DNA of 7,405 nt. It comes from Chloroflexi bacterium RBG_16_60_22. Its GTDB lineage: Bacteria > Chloroflexota > Dehalococcoidia > Dehalococcoidales > RBG-16-60-22. The notes beneath the pieces are model-generated. The model saw only the letters and a program-made list of their open reading frames with translations, was not told the origin of the DNA and ran no database searches. The first letter of the stretch is position 1; each line of letters starts with the position of its first letter. Location: positions 6,654-14,058 of the forward strand of contig MGNX01000085.1 of NCBI GenBank assembly GCA_001796935.1, written 5' to 3'. Positions 1-4,996 of the stretch are shown here, one piece after another. Position numbers and translations under genes: made by a program.

Positions 1-1455
1 GTAACGGCCGGTGGTATGGGACTCCCCATGGCAGCCCCCGCCGTAGATGGTGCCGCCGGCAGCGGCGTAAAGCCCTTCCAGGTTGGTGCGCAGGTCCCAG
101 TCGAGCAGCAGCCCCCCGCCGCCCCCGCCGCGTATCTGCGGCGGCGACATCCCGCTCCAGAAATTGGATATCTGGTACCCCTCGGGGGGCATGACCGGCG
201 CCTGGAGCATGTCTTTATCCGGGTCGAACCCGGCCCGGGTGTAGGTGTCGTAAATGGGGATGCGGGTCTTGCCCTCGTTGCCGACCATCATCCCGAAGAT
301 GGCGCGGCGCTCGTGCTCCGGCAGTCGGGTAAGGTCGGCCCAGAGCGGCAGGGAGAACTCGCCCTGGCGGATGCGCTCGGGGAGGTCACGGGTGAGGTCA
401 TTGAGCATAAACTCCCGGAGGTAATAGTAGAGCCCGATGCCGATGCCGAGCTGGAACTGCTGCCCTTTGCCGGGCAGGAACCGCTCCCCGGTCTTTTTCA
501 GCTCGTTACCGCTGATATCGACCCAGGGGACCTCCTTGCCGTTGTTATCGACGATGGGCGTGCCGTGGTAGGTGTTGCTGGTGCCGCCCATGCTGTAGGG
601 CGTGTAACCGAAGCCGCTCAGGCGGTTGGCGCCGGTCTGCTCCATGCAGGCGAACTCGGCACCGGCGTTCCAGCCGATGGCGTAGCCTGCCCCCGCCGCG
701 TTCATATCGCCCATGGAGCTGGAGGCGGTCAGCTCCGGCCCGAAGAACCAGAGCCGGCCGGCCCCGCCGGTGGCGATGACGGTGGTCCTGGCATGGAAGA
801 CGTAGAACTCGCCGGTGCGGGTGTTGACGCCCGTCGCCCCCACGACCCTGGCCCCCTGTTTGCCGCCATCGGTGAGCAGGCTGGTGACCATTATCCGGTT
901 GTGGATATCCACGTCCAGGTTCTTCATCTCGGCGTAGAGGCAGGGCTTGATGTTGTACCCCCAGACACGGATGATGTGCCTGTTCTCGTAGTCGTAGGCG
1001 AACATCAGCTTGGTCTCATCGTCGCGGAAGTCCGCCCCCTTGAACTCGTCATCGACGTCCCGGATGCGCACCCCCATTTTTTCGCAGTCGAGCAGGGTGT
1101 CCCAGCCTTCGCTGGTATAGATGTAGCGGACGAGCCCGCTGGTGTACCCGTGAGCGCTATCGTAGCAGGCCCGCGTGTACATCTCCGGGGTGACCCTGGA
1201 GCAGGGATTGGTGCAGGCGCCGTGCCAGTGGTCGACGCCGGCGCCCCCGGCGCCGCTGCGCTTGGCATGGCCCCTTTCCGCCACGGCCACCCTGGCGCCC
1301 CTCCTGGCGGCGTTAATAGCCGCCTGGCAGCCGGCCACCCCCCCGCCGATGACCAGGACATCGGAGTTGACCTCCCTCACCTGTCCGTAGCGGATGGGGT
1401 ACGGCCATTCCGGTAAAAGCTCCTTGCTCTGAACGTAATCATACCAGGTGCTCAT
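1..1455 (-). CDS. FAD-dependent oxidoreductase, fumarate reductase/AprA-type flavoprotein (3' end outside the window)
   Basis: Reading the minus strand from ATG at 1455-1453 gives 485 uninterrupted codons to the window edge, so the C-terminus is missing. The start follows AAGGAGG (1470-1464) by 8 nt. Residues 32-42 (DVLVIGGGVAG) are a GxGxxG dinucleotide-binding fold, followed by an acidic residue at the end of the second strand (VAVAERG), as expected for FAD. Further family signatures are a TTVIATGGAGRL segment, a SSSMGDMNAAGAGYAIGWNAGAEF segment (split here only for naming; residues about 250-275) and a C-terminal LEGLYAAAGGTIYGG...HGESH block at 460-480, which corresponds to the GLYAAGE/HG FAD-contact region of FrdA/SdhA/AprA/NadB proteins. 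No signal peptide or membrane segment is visible, so it should be cytoplasmic or membrane-associated through partners. The substrate cannot be read from the sequence. Partner subunits (an iron-sulfur protein, for example) would lie left of the window. It has its own promoter at 1505-1534. Superfamily is secure; the exact enzyme is not. Confidence 0.9.
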   Translation of the reverse strand, partial: MSTWYDYVQSKELLPEWPYPIRYGQVREVNSDVLVIGGGVAGCQAAINAARRGARVAVAERGHAKRSGAGGAGVDHWHGACTNPCSRVTPEMYTRACYDSAHGYTSGLVRYIYTSEGWDTLLDCEKMGVRIRDVDDEFKGADFRDDETKLMFAYDYENRHIIRVWGYNIKPCLYAEMKNLDVDIHNRIMVTSLLTDGGKQGARVVGATGVNTRTGEFYVFHARTTVIATGGAGRLWFFGPELTASSSMGDMNAAGAGYAIGWNAGAEFACMEQTGANRLSGFGYTPYSMGGTSNTYHGTPIVDNNGKEVPWVDISGNELKKTGERFLPGKGQQFQLGIGIGLYYYLREFMLNDLTRDLPERIRQGEFSLPLWADLTRLPEHERRAIFGMMVGNEGKTRIPIYDTYTRAGFDPDKDMLQAPVMPPEGYQISNFWSGMSPPQIRGGGGGGLLLDWDLRTNLEGLYAAAGGTIYGGGCHGESHTTGRY

Positions 1456-1504
1456 GGGACTGTCCTCCTTGAAGCCAGAGGGTCTCGGAACGCAGGTCAG
1501 GACT

Positions 1505-1534
1505 ATTATGCCCAGCCTGCGGTGCCGCTGTCAA
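1505..1534 (-). promoter_or_regulatory. Sigma-70-type promoter of the flavoprotein gene
   Basis: On the minus strand, TTGACA (1534-1529) is separated by 18 bp from CATAAT (1510-1505). The -35 is a perfect consensus and the -10 has five of six matches. Transcription would begin near 1498 and leave a leader of about 43 nt before the ATG at 1455. It lies between the 3' end of the tRNA gene and the flavoprotein, so the oxidoreductase need not depend on readthrough from the tRNA. Predicted from sequence only. Confidence 0.7.
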
Positions 1535-1551
1535 ATGACCGTGGACCAAGC

Positions 1552-1636
1552 TGGTGGGGAAGGGGGGATTCGAACCCCCACGCCTTGCGGCACCAGATCC
1601 TAAGTCTGGCCCGTCTGCCAGTTCCGGCACTCCCCC
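1552..1636 (-). tRNA. tRNA-Leu (anticodon UAG)
   Basis: The minus strand folds as a class II tRNA of 85 nt including an encoded CCA (plus-strand tgg at 1552-1554). The acceptor stem pairs GGGGGAG with CTTCCCC, with one G-U pair. The D-arm contains AACTGGCAGA. The anticodon stem CCAGA/TCTGG encloses the loop CTTAGGA with anticodon TAG. There is a long variable arm (TGCCGCAAGGCGT), and the T-arm is GGGGG-TTCGAAT-CCCCC. A long variable arm with a UAG anticodon identifies leucine, reading CUN codons. A consensus-like promoter sits about 27 bp upstream. No terminator-like hairpin with a T-run is seen after it. Confidence 0.97.
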
Positions 1637-1662
1637 GGGGCCAGGCACGCTCGCTTTCCCGT

Positions 1663-1691
1663 ACTATAGCATTTTACCGGGCCCGTCTCAA
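1663..1691 (-). promoter_or_regulatory. Sigma-70-type promoter of tRNA-Leu
   Basis: On the minus strand, TTGAGA (1691-1686), a 17-bp spacer, then TATAGT (1668-1663): five of six matches in both boxes. Start of transcription would be near 1656, giving a short 5' leader of about 20 nt for RNase P to remove before the mature end at 1636. The GC-rich bases between -10 and start resemble a stringent-type discriminator (ACGGG), common for stable RNA promoters. It is back-to-back with the rightward promoter at 1709-1737. Confidence 0.75.
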
Positions 1692-1708
1692 GTTACCCGC
1701 CGCACCTA

Positions 1709-1737
1709 TTGACAAGTCGGAAAAACGGTGCTATTAT
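1709..1737 (+). promoter_or_regulatory. Strong sigma-70-type promoter, rightward
   Basis: TTGACA (1709-1714), a 17-bp spacer and TATTAT (1732-1737): a perfect -35 and five of six at the -10. Transcription would start near 1744, inside the repeat cluster at 1730-1788, leaving a leader of about 100 nt before the small gene at 1846. No T-run terminator is visible after the small gene, so transcripts could continue into padR. Confidence 0.75.
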
Positions 1738-1751
1738 ACCGCTAATATACC
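1730..1751 (+). repeat. 11-bp tandem repeat covering the -10 box
   Basis: GCTATTATACC (1730-1740) is followed at once by GCTAATATACC (1741-1751), with one mismatch in 11. The first copy contains the -10 box and the second covers the predicted start of transcription, so the pair could be a binding site or could supply a second, shifted -10 element (TAATAT). Confidence 0.7.
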
Positions 1752-1785
1752 TAGAGACCCTAAGTATTAGCGTTATCTAGGTATA
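1740..1785 (+). promoter_or_regulatory. Two overlapping inverted repeats in the leader (operator or attenuator candidate)
   Basis: Two perfect dyads share bases. CGCTAATA (1740-1747) pairs with TATTAGCG (1765-1772) around a 17-nt loop. TATACCTAGA (1746-1755) pairs with TCTAGGTATA (1776-1785) around a 20-nt spacer. The arms overlap at 1746-1747 and the second dyad encloses an arm of the first, so both cannot form together as RNA hairpins. At DNA level they could be sites for a dimeric regulator just downstream of the -10 box. No T-run follows, so an intrinsic terminator is unlikely. Confidence 0.6.
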
Positions 1786-1845
1786 AGCTGCAGCCAAGGC
1801 AGCGGTACCGGGTAACCCGAGAAAATAAAGGAGGTCCCCAACAGC

Positions 1846-1986
1846 GTGAAATTAGTCGGTCTGGCAATATGTTCCCTCGGTATCTGGGTAGTCCTGAATG
1901 CCTTTATCGCCGGCATCTGGGTTGACATCGTCTTCGGCGCCATCGCCGCCGTGCTGGCACTGGTAGGAAGCCTTCGGTCTTCGTAA
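1846..1986 (+). CDS. Small hydrophobic membrane protein, 46 aa
   Basis: GTG at 1846 opens a 46-codon frame ending in TAA (1984-1986). AAAGGAGG (1827-1834) lies 11 nt upstream, a strong but slightly distant Shine-Dalgarno, and a near-consensus promoter sits about 110 bp upstream; together these argue that this short frame is real. The product is almost entirely hydrophobic: a first membrane segment at about residues 3-21 (around GIWVVLNAFIAGIW), an aspartate (WVD), then a second at about 26-42, ending in GSLRSS. The basic N- and C-terminal ends suit a two-helix hairpin or one long helix. The tryptophan/glycine pattern distantly recalls half of an SPW-repeat protein, but this is only an impression. 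Function unknown. Confidence 0.6.
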   Translation: MKLVGLAICSLGIWVVLNAFIAGIWVDIVFGAIAAVLALVGSLRSS

Positions 1987-2024
1987 AAAGACAGACAGTC
2001 CACGAATAGATGGTCATATAATTT

Positions 2025-2037
2025 CAGCGGACCGCTG
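2025..2037 (+). repeat. 13-bp palindrome
   Basis: CAGCGG-A-CCGCTG is a perfect 6+1+6 palindrome in the gap after the small membrane-protein gene. The one-base centre rules out a normal RNA hairpin of full length. It could be a protein-binding site or chance. It lies about 40 bp upstream of the padR -35 box. Confidence 0.4.
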
Positions 2038-2044
2038 CCTTGGC

Positions 2045-2060
2045 AATTTCCCCCGAAATT
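2045..2060 (+). repeat. Short hairpin, 6-bp stem and CCCC loop
   Basis: AATTTC (2045-2050), CCCC, GAAATT (2055-2060). The stem is AT-rich and no T-run follows, so it is a poor terminator. It sits just before the padR promoter. Together with the palindrome at 2025-2037 it is the only structure in the 165-bp gap between the small gene and padR apart from that promoter region. Confidence 0.3.
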
Positions 2061-2074
2061 CTCCTCCCCACCAC

Positions 2075-2103
2075 TTGAAAACGCCATTAATCTCTGATAG
2101 TAT
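2075..2103 (+). promoter_or_regulatory. Candidate promoter of the padR gene run
   Basis: TTGAAA (2075-2080), 17-bp spacer, TAGTAT (2098-2103): five of six at -35 and four of six at -10. Start of transcription would be near 2110, about 40 nt before the padR start. The GACGT half-sites at 2105-2135 begin right at the predicted start, a common place for a repressor to act. Confidence 0.5.
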
Positions 2104-2104
2104 T

Positions 2105-2135
2105 GACGTACATAGAACGTCTAAGTAGAAGACGT
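2105..2135 (+). promoter_or_regulatory. GACGT/ACGTC half-site array (candidate PadR autoregulatory operator)
   Basis: Three related half-sites alternate in orientation: GACGT (2105-2109), ACGTCT (2117-2122) and AGACGT (2130-2135). Neighbouring pairs form inverted repeats with 7-bp spacers: GACGT-N7-ACGTC and ACGTCT-N7-AGACGT. They cover the predicted transcription start and end 5 bp before the padR Shine-Dalgarno. PadR regulators commonly bind dyads at their own promoters; that this is such a site is inference. Confidence 0.4.
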
Positions 2136-2151
2136 AAAAGAGGTGAATTGC

Positions 2152-2493
2152 GTGGTACCGAGACATGATTTAGTGAAGGGCAGCTCGAATTCCCTGCTGC
2201 TGTGCCTGCTGGAGCAGCAGCCGATGTACGGCTACCAGATTGTCAAGGAGCTCGAGGCGAGGAGCCAGGGCTACTTCAGGTTTAAAGAAGGGACCCTCTA
2301 CCCGGCCCTCCACCGGCTGGAAAAGTCGGGGCTGGTTACGGGCAAGTGGCAGATGCTGCCCAACGGACGCCAGAGGCACTATTACTATATCACGGACAAG
2401 GGGCTCGCCAAACTTGCCCAGGAAAGAACGCAGTGGCGGGACTTCCTCAATGCCGTGAGACTGATTCTTCAGCCGGGCACCTCTGGTCCGTAA
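2152..2493 (+). CDS. PadR-family transcriptional regulator
   Basis: The 113-residue product is a short PadR-type winged-helix DNA-binding protein. It shows the family pattern: LLLCLLEQQPMYGYQIVKEL (about residues 15-34; helix 1 and 2 with the YGYQI signature), the recognition-helix motif KEGTLYPALHRLEKSGLV (45-62), then the wing W..LPNGRQRHYYYIT and DKGLAKL. The C-terminal dimerisation helix is about 25 residues, typical of the short subfamily 2 group. The GTG at 2152 is preferred because GAGGTG (2140-2145) lies 6 nt upstream; an in-frame GTG at 2143 lies inside that site. It ends 12 bp before the HAAS membrane-protein gene, a frequent partner of PadR genes. Effector unknown; repression of its own operon is the expected behaviour of the family. 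Confidence 0.93.
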   Translation: MVPRHDLVKGSSNSLLLCLLEQQPMYGYQIVKELEARSQGYFRFKEGTLYPALHRLEKSGLVTGKWQMLPNGRQRHYYYITDKGLAKLAQERTQWRDFLNAVRLILQPGTSGP

Positions 2494-2505
2494 AGGGTGT
2501 GGGCG

Positions 2506-3459
2506 ATGACACCGGAACTGATTCAATACCTGGAGAACATCAGATACAACTCCAAGCTCAACCGCGCCGACGAGACGGAGCTCATCAGCGAGCTCGAAAC
2601 GCACATCGAGGACAAGCTCCGGGAACTGACGGAGTCCGGCCTCTCCCCGGAAGAAGCGATTAAGACCTGCCTGGGAGAGATGGGCAGCACCCGGCTGGTA
2701 GCCCGCCAGATTTACGAAGCCTATAGCCAGGGCAGCTGGCGGCAGGTCCTCATGGCTTCCCTGCCCCATCTCCTTTTCGGCCTGCTCTTTGCCCTCAACT
2801 GGTGGCAGTACCCCTTCTGGGTATCGGTACTGCTGGTGCTTACCCTCGCCACGGCGGTCTACGGCTGGTGGCATGATAAGCCCACCTGGGCCTTCTCCTG
2901 GCTGGGCTACTCGCTGATTCCGGTGCTGGCCGTGGGTATCCTGCTGCTCTATCTCCCCAAGGGGTGGTCGCTGCTGGCGTTGCCCCTCTACTTCCCGCTG
3001 GCGCTGTGGTGGCTCTTCCGTATCATCGTCCAGACCACGCGGCGCGACTGGCTTTTCAGCTCCCTCATGCTGCTGCCCCTGCCGATTATCATCGGCTGGT
3101 TCCTGGCGGTATCGCCGACGGGAAAGCTCACCGAGTTCAACCTGCCGCGCGTTTACGGCTTCGCGCCCTGGATAGGGATGAGCTTCATCGCCCTGGCGCT
3201 GACCATCGGGGCGTTCATCCGCGTGCGCCAGCGCTGGCTGAGAATCGGCCTCCTGGCCGCCTCCGGGCTATCGACGCTGACCCTGGTGGTGTACTATACC
3301 ACCGGCCGTCTCAATACCCCCACCTTCCTGGGACTGGTCATGGTGATGTGGGGAGTGCTGCTGGTACCTCCGGTGCTGGAACGGTACCTCCGGAGCGGGC
3401 GTGGGATAATCTGGAGACACCGCAAACCGCCCCGCCCCGGACTGAAACAGGCAGCCTGA
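2506..3459 (+). CDS. HAAS-domain (DUF1700-like) polytopic membrane protein
   Basis: The ATG at 2506 gives 317 residues and has AAGGG at suitable distance; an in-frame GTG at 2497 would add only three residues. The first 80 residues are a soluble, charged helical domain (ISELETHIEDKLREL, then G-L-S-PEEA and a LGEMGS turn) that matches the pattern of HAAS/permease-prefix domains found beside PadR regulators. About eight hydrophobic segments follow: near residues 82-100, 104-122, 130-150, 153-173, 183-202, 220-239, 245-263 and 273-290, with a basic tail (WRHRKPPRPGLK) that should be cytoplasmic. No transporter or enzyme motif is recognised. The known genomic association of HAAS proteins with PadR suggests membrane-linked signalling, but the stimulus and output are unknown. 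Family from pattern, moderately sure; membrane topology is approximate. Confidence 0.8.
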   Translation: MTPELIQYLENIRYNSKLNRADETELISELETHIEDKLRELTESGLSPEEAIKTCLGEMGSTRLVARQIYEAYSQGSWRQVLMASLPHLLFGLLFALNWWQYPFWVSVLLVLTLATAVYGWWHDKPTWAFSWLGYSLIPVLAVGILLLYLPKGWSLLALPLYFPLALWWLFRIIVQTTRRDWLFSSLMLLPLPIIIGWFLAVSPTGKLTEFNLPRVYGFAPWIGMSFIALALTIGAFIRVRQRWLRIGLLAASGLSTLTLVVYYTTGRLNTPTFLGLVMVMWGVLLVPPVLERYLRSGRGIIWRHRKPPRPGLKQAA

Positions 3460-3471
3460 CCCACCCCGCCG

Positions 3472-3479
3472 AGGAGGTG
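3472..3479 (+). promoter_or_regulatory. Perfect Shine-Dalgarno of the first DegV gene
   Basis: AGGAGGTG is complementary over all eight bases to the usual 3' end of 16S rRNA. It stands 5 nt before ACG (3485-3487), the codon at the place of the initiator. It is the main evidence that translation starts there, since no ATG, GTG or TTG in the same frame exists between the upstream in-frame stop (3443) and the GTG at 3608, which lies inside the conserved fold. Confidence 0.75.
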
Positions 3480-3484
3480 CTCCA

Positions 3485-4348
3485 ACGAAAAAAGTTGCCA
3501 TCGTCACGGACAGCATCGCCTGCCTCAACCGGGAGCTGGTTGACCAGTACGAAATCGAGATTATTCCGATTAATTTTTTCGCCGGCGGTAAAATCTACCG
3601 CGATTGGGTGGATATCACGCCGTCCGAAGCTTATAAACTGTTCCTGGATGACCCCGATTCCTTCAACACCTCGGCAGCCTCCCCCGAGGACTGCCTGAAG
3701 GCCTACCGTGCGGCCAGTCAAAGAGCCGCGGGCATCCTCTGCTTGACCGTTTCTATCCGGTTGAGCACGATGTTCAACGCCGCCCTGGATGCCAGGGAAC
3801 TGGCCGTCAAAGAGCTGCCGGGGGTATCCATCGAGGTGATGGACTCCTTAACCGCCACCCCCTCGGAGGGAATGGTCGCCCTGGCGGCGGCGCGCGCCGC
3901 CGGGGAAGGCCGGGACCTGCCGGAAGTTATCCGCGCCGCCGGGGAGGTAAGGGATAAGGTCCAGGCGATTATCTTTCTGGACACCATCCGCCACGTTTAC
4001 CGCTCCGGGCGCATCCCCAAGGTCGCCTCCCAGATAGGTTCGGCGCTGAACATCAAGCCGATTCTCACCATACACGAGGTGGTCCACTTCGCCGGCATGG
4101 CCAGGAGCCGGAAGCAGGGCATCGAACGCCTGCTCCAGATGATGCGGGACCGCGTTGGCCACCGTCCCATCCACGCCGCCGTGACTCATGCCTTCGCCCC
4201 GGAGGAAGCCGAAAAGCTCCGGGAACGGGTGGCCGGGGAGTTCAACTGCGTCGAGCTGTGGCTTTCCGAGTTCAGTCCGGTCATGGGCTATGCCTGCGGT
4301 ACCGGTACGGTGGGCGTGGCCTTTTACACGGAAGGCCAGCCGGAGTAG
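3485..4348 (+). CDS. DegV-family fatty acid-binding protein 1 (FakB-like), apparent ACG start
   Basis: The protein has 287 residues counted from the ACG, a normal DegV length. DegV/FakB proteins hold one fatty acid, which FakA phosphorylates for use by PlsY or PlsX. The N-terminus KKVAIVTDSIACL and the segment YRDWVDITPSEAY are typical. Residues matching FakB carboxylate ligands are present: T62 in NTSAASP, S94 in SIRLST and R176 in YRSGRIP. The conserved C-terminal His of HxGPG is not: the segment reads GYACGTG, with Ala270 in its place. It aligns without gaps to the second DegV protein of this window through residue 176. The start is odd: ACG stands where the paralogue has ATG. A start at GTG 3608 would remove the first 41 residues including the first strand of the fold. 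It lies 25 bp after the HAAS gene and 3 bp before plsY. Family certain; the bound lipid is unknown. Confidence 0.9.
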   Translation, partial: TKKVAIVTDSIACLNRELVDQYEIEIIPINFFAGGKIYRDWVDITPSEAYKLFLDDPDSFNTSAASPEDCLKAYRAASQRAAGILCLTVSIRLSTMFNAALDARELAVKELPGVSIEVMDSLTATPSEGMVALAAARAAGEGRDLPEVIRAAGEVRDKVQAIIFLDTIRHVYRSGRIPKVASQIGSALNIKPILTIHEVVHFAGMARSRKQGIERLLQMMRDRVGHRPIHAAVTHAFAPEEAEKLRERVAGEFNCVELWLSEFSPVMGYACGTGTVGVAFYTEGQPE

Positions 4349-4351
4349 CCC

Positions 4352-4984
4352 GTGGTAATCAGCATCGTGGCGGCCGTTATCATCGGGTACCTGCTCGGCG
4401 CCATCCCCTTCGCCTACATCGTTGCCCGCCTGAAAATAGGTGCCGATATCCGCGATAAAGGCAGCGGCAACGCCGGGGCCCTGGCAGTCTGGCGGGAGGC
4501 GGGGCCGCCTTACGGAATCATCGTCCTGGCCGCTGATGTCGGCAAGGGCGTGCTGGCCGTGTATGCCGCCCGATGGCTGGGCACCGACCTTTTCTGGGTG
4601 CTGGTGGCCGGGTTCGCGGCGGTGGTGGGACACAACTGGCCCGTCTTCCTGAAATTCCGCGGGGGCAAGGGAGCGGCCACCGTCATGGGGGTACTCCTGG
4701 CGTTGATGCCCGTCCAGTTCGCCATCGGCCTGGGCATCGCCGTGATTATCATCATGGCCACCGGCAATATACGGCTCGGCATCATCGGCCTGGCCTGCAT
4801 ACCTCTGATTGCCTGGCTCCATGATAAGCCGCCCGCCTATATTTTCTATCCCCTGGCTCTCGTCGTCTTCCTTATCGGCTACACCCTCACCGGCATCAAG
4901 GGAGAGATGGCGAGGGCCGGCGGAAAGAAAAATCTCTTCGTGGATAGAGACTTCAACTTCTGGCAGACCCGGAAACACAGGTAA
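4352..4984 (+). CDS. plsY: PlsY-like glycerol-3-phosphate acyltransferase (divergent)
   Basis: PlsY is an integral membrane enzyme that transfers an acyl group from acyl-phosphate to glycerol 3-phosphate, making lysophosphatidic acid. The 210-residue product has the family N-terminus (IIGYLLGAIPFAYIVARL), motif 1 as GSGNAGALAVWREAG (37-51) and a textbook motif 2, GHNWPVFLKFRGGKGAAT (93-110). Hydrophobic segments lie near 2-25, 55-76, 80-97, 110-137, 141-158 and 162-182. Two features deviate: motif 1 has LA where most members have TN (GATN), and the usual third motif with HRxN...R...G.E is not recognisable in 176-195, where GYTLTGIKGEMARAGGKKN stands. The GTG start is 3 nt after the first DegV stop, with CGGAG in that gene's end as a weak Shine-Dalgarno, suggesting translational coupling. 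Flanking DegV genes support a role in acyl-phosphate use. Membership is firm; activity on glycerol 3-phosphate is likely but not proven. Confidence 0.88.
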   Translation: MVISIVAAVIIGYLLGAIPFAYIVARLKIGADIRDKGSGNAGALAVWREAGPPYGIIVLAADVGKGVLAVYAARWLGTDLFWVLVAGFAAVVGHNWPVFLKFRGGKGAATVMGVLLALMPVQFAIGLGIAVIIIMATGNIRLGIIGLACIPLIAWLHDKPPAYIFYPLALVVFLIGYTLTGIKGEMARAGGKKNLFVDRDFNFWQTRKHR

Positions 4985-4996
4985 GAAAGCCGTCCC

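Noticed and set aside
16..1416. Long plus-strand open frame of 466 codons opposite the flavoprotein gene
   Set aside because: It is the antisense of a clear flavoprotein. It has no recognisable motif, and its Ala/Gly/Pro/Val/Asp-rich composition is what GC-rich antisense sequence yields.
1462..1503. Possible hairpin AGGAC/GTCCT hiding the flavoprotein Shine-Dalgarno
   Set aside because: Only five base pairs, and the far arm lies upstream of the predicted start of transcription, so it would not be in the RNA.
1439..1648. Minus-strand open frame of 69 codons overlapping tRNA-Leu
   Set aside because: It is a translation of the tRNA and its spacer; the tRNA structure explains the sequence.
2017..2022. 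TATAAT between the small membrane-protein gene and padR
   Set aside because: No acceptable -35 at 16-18 bp; the nearest match (AAGACA, 1988-1993) is 23 bp away.
2964..3698. Plus-strand open frame of 244 codons bridging the HAAS and DegV genes
   Set aside because: Out of frame with both, with low-complexity Ala/Pro/Arg composition; the HAAS and DegV frames have family signatures.
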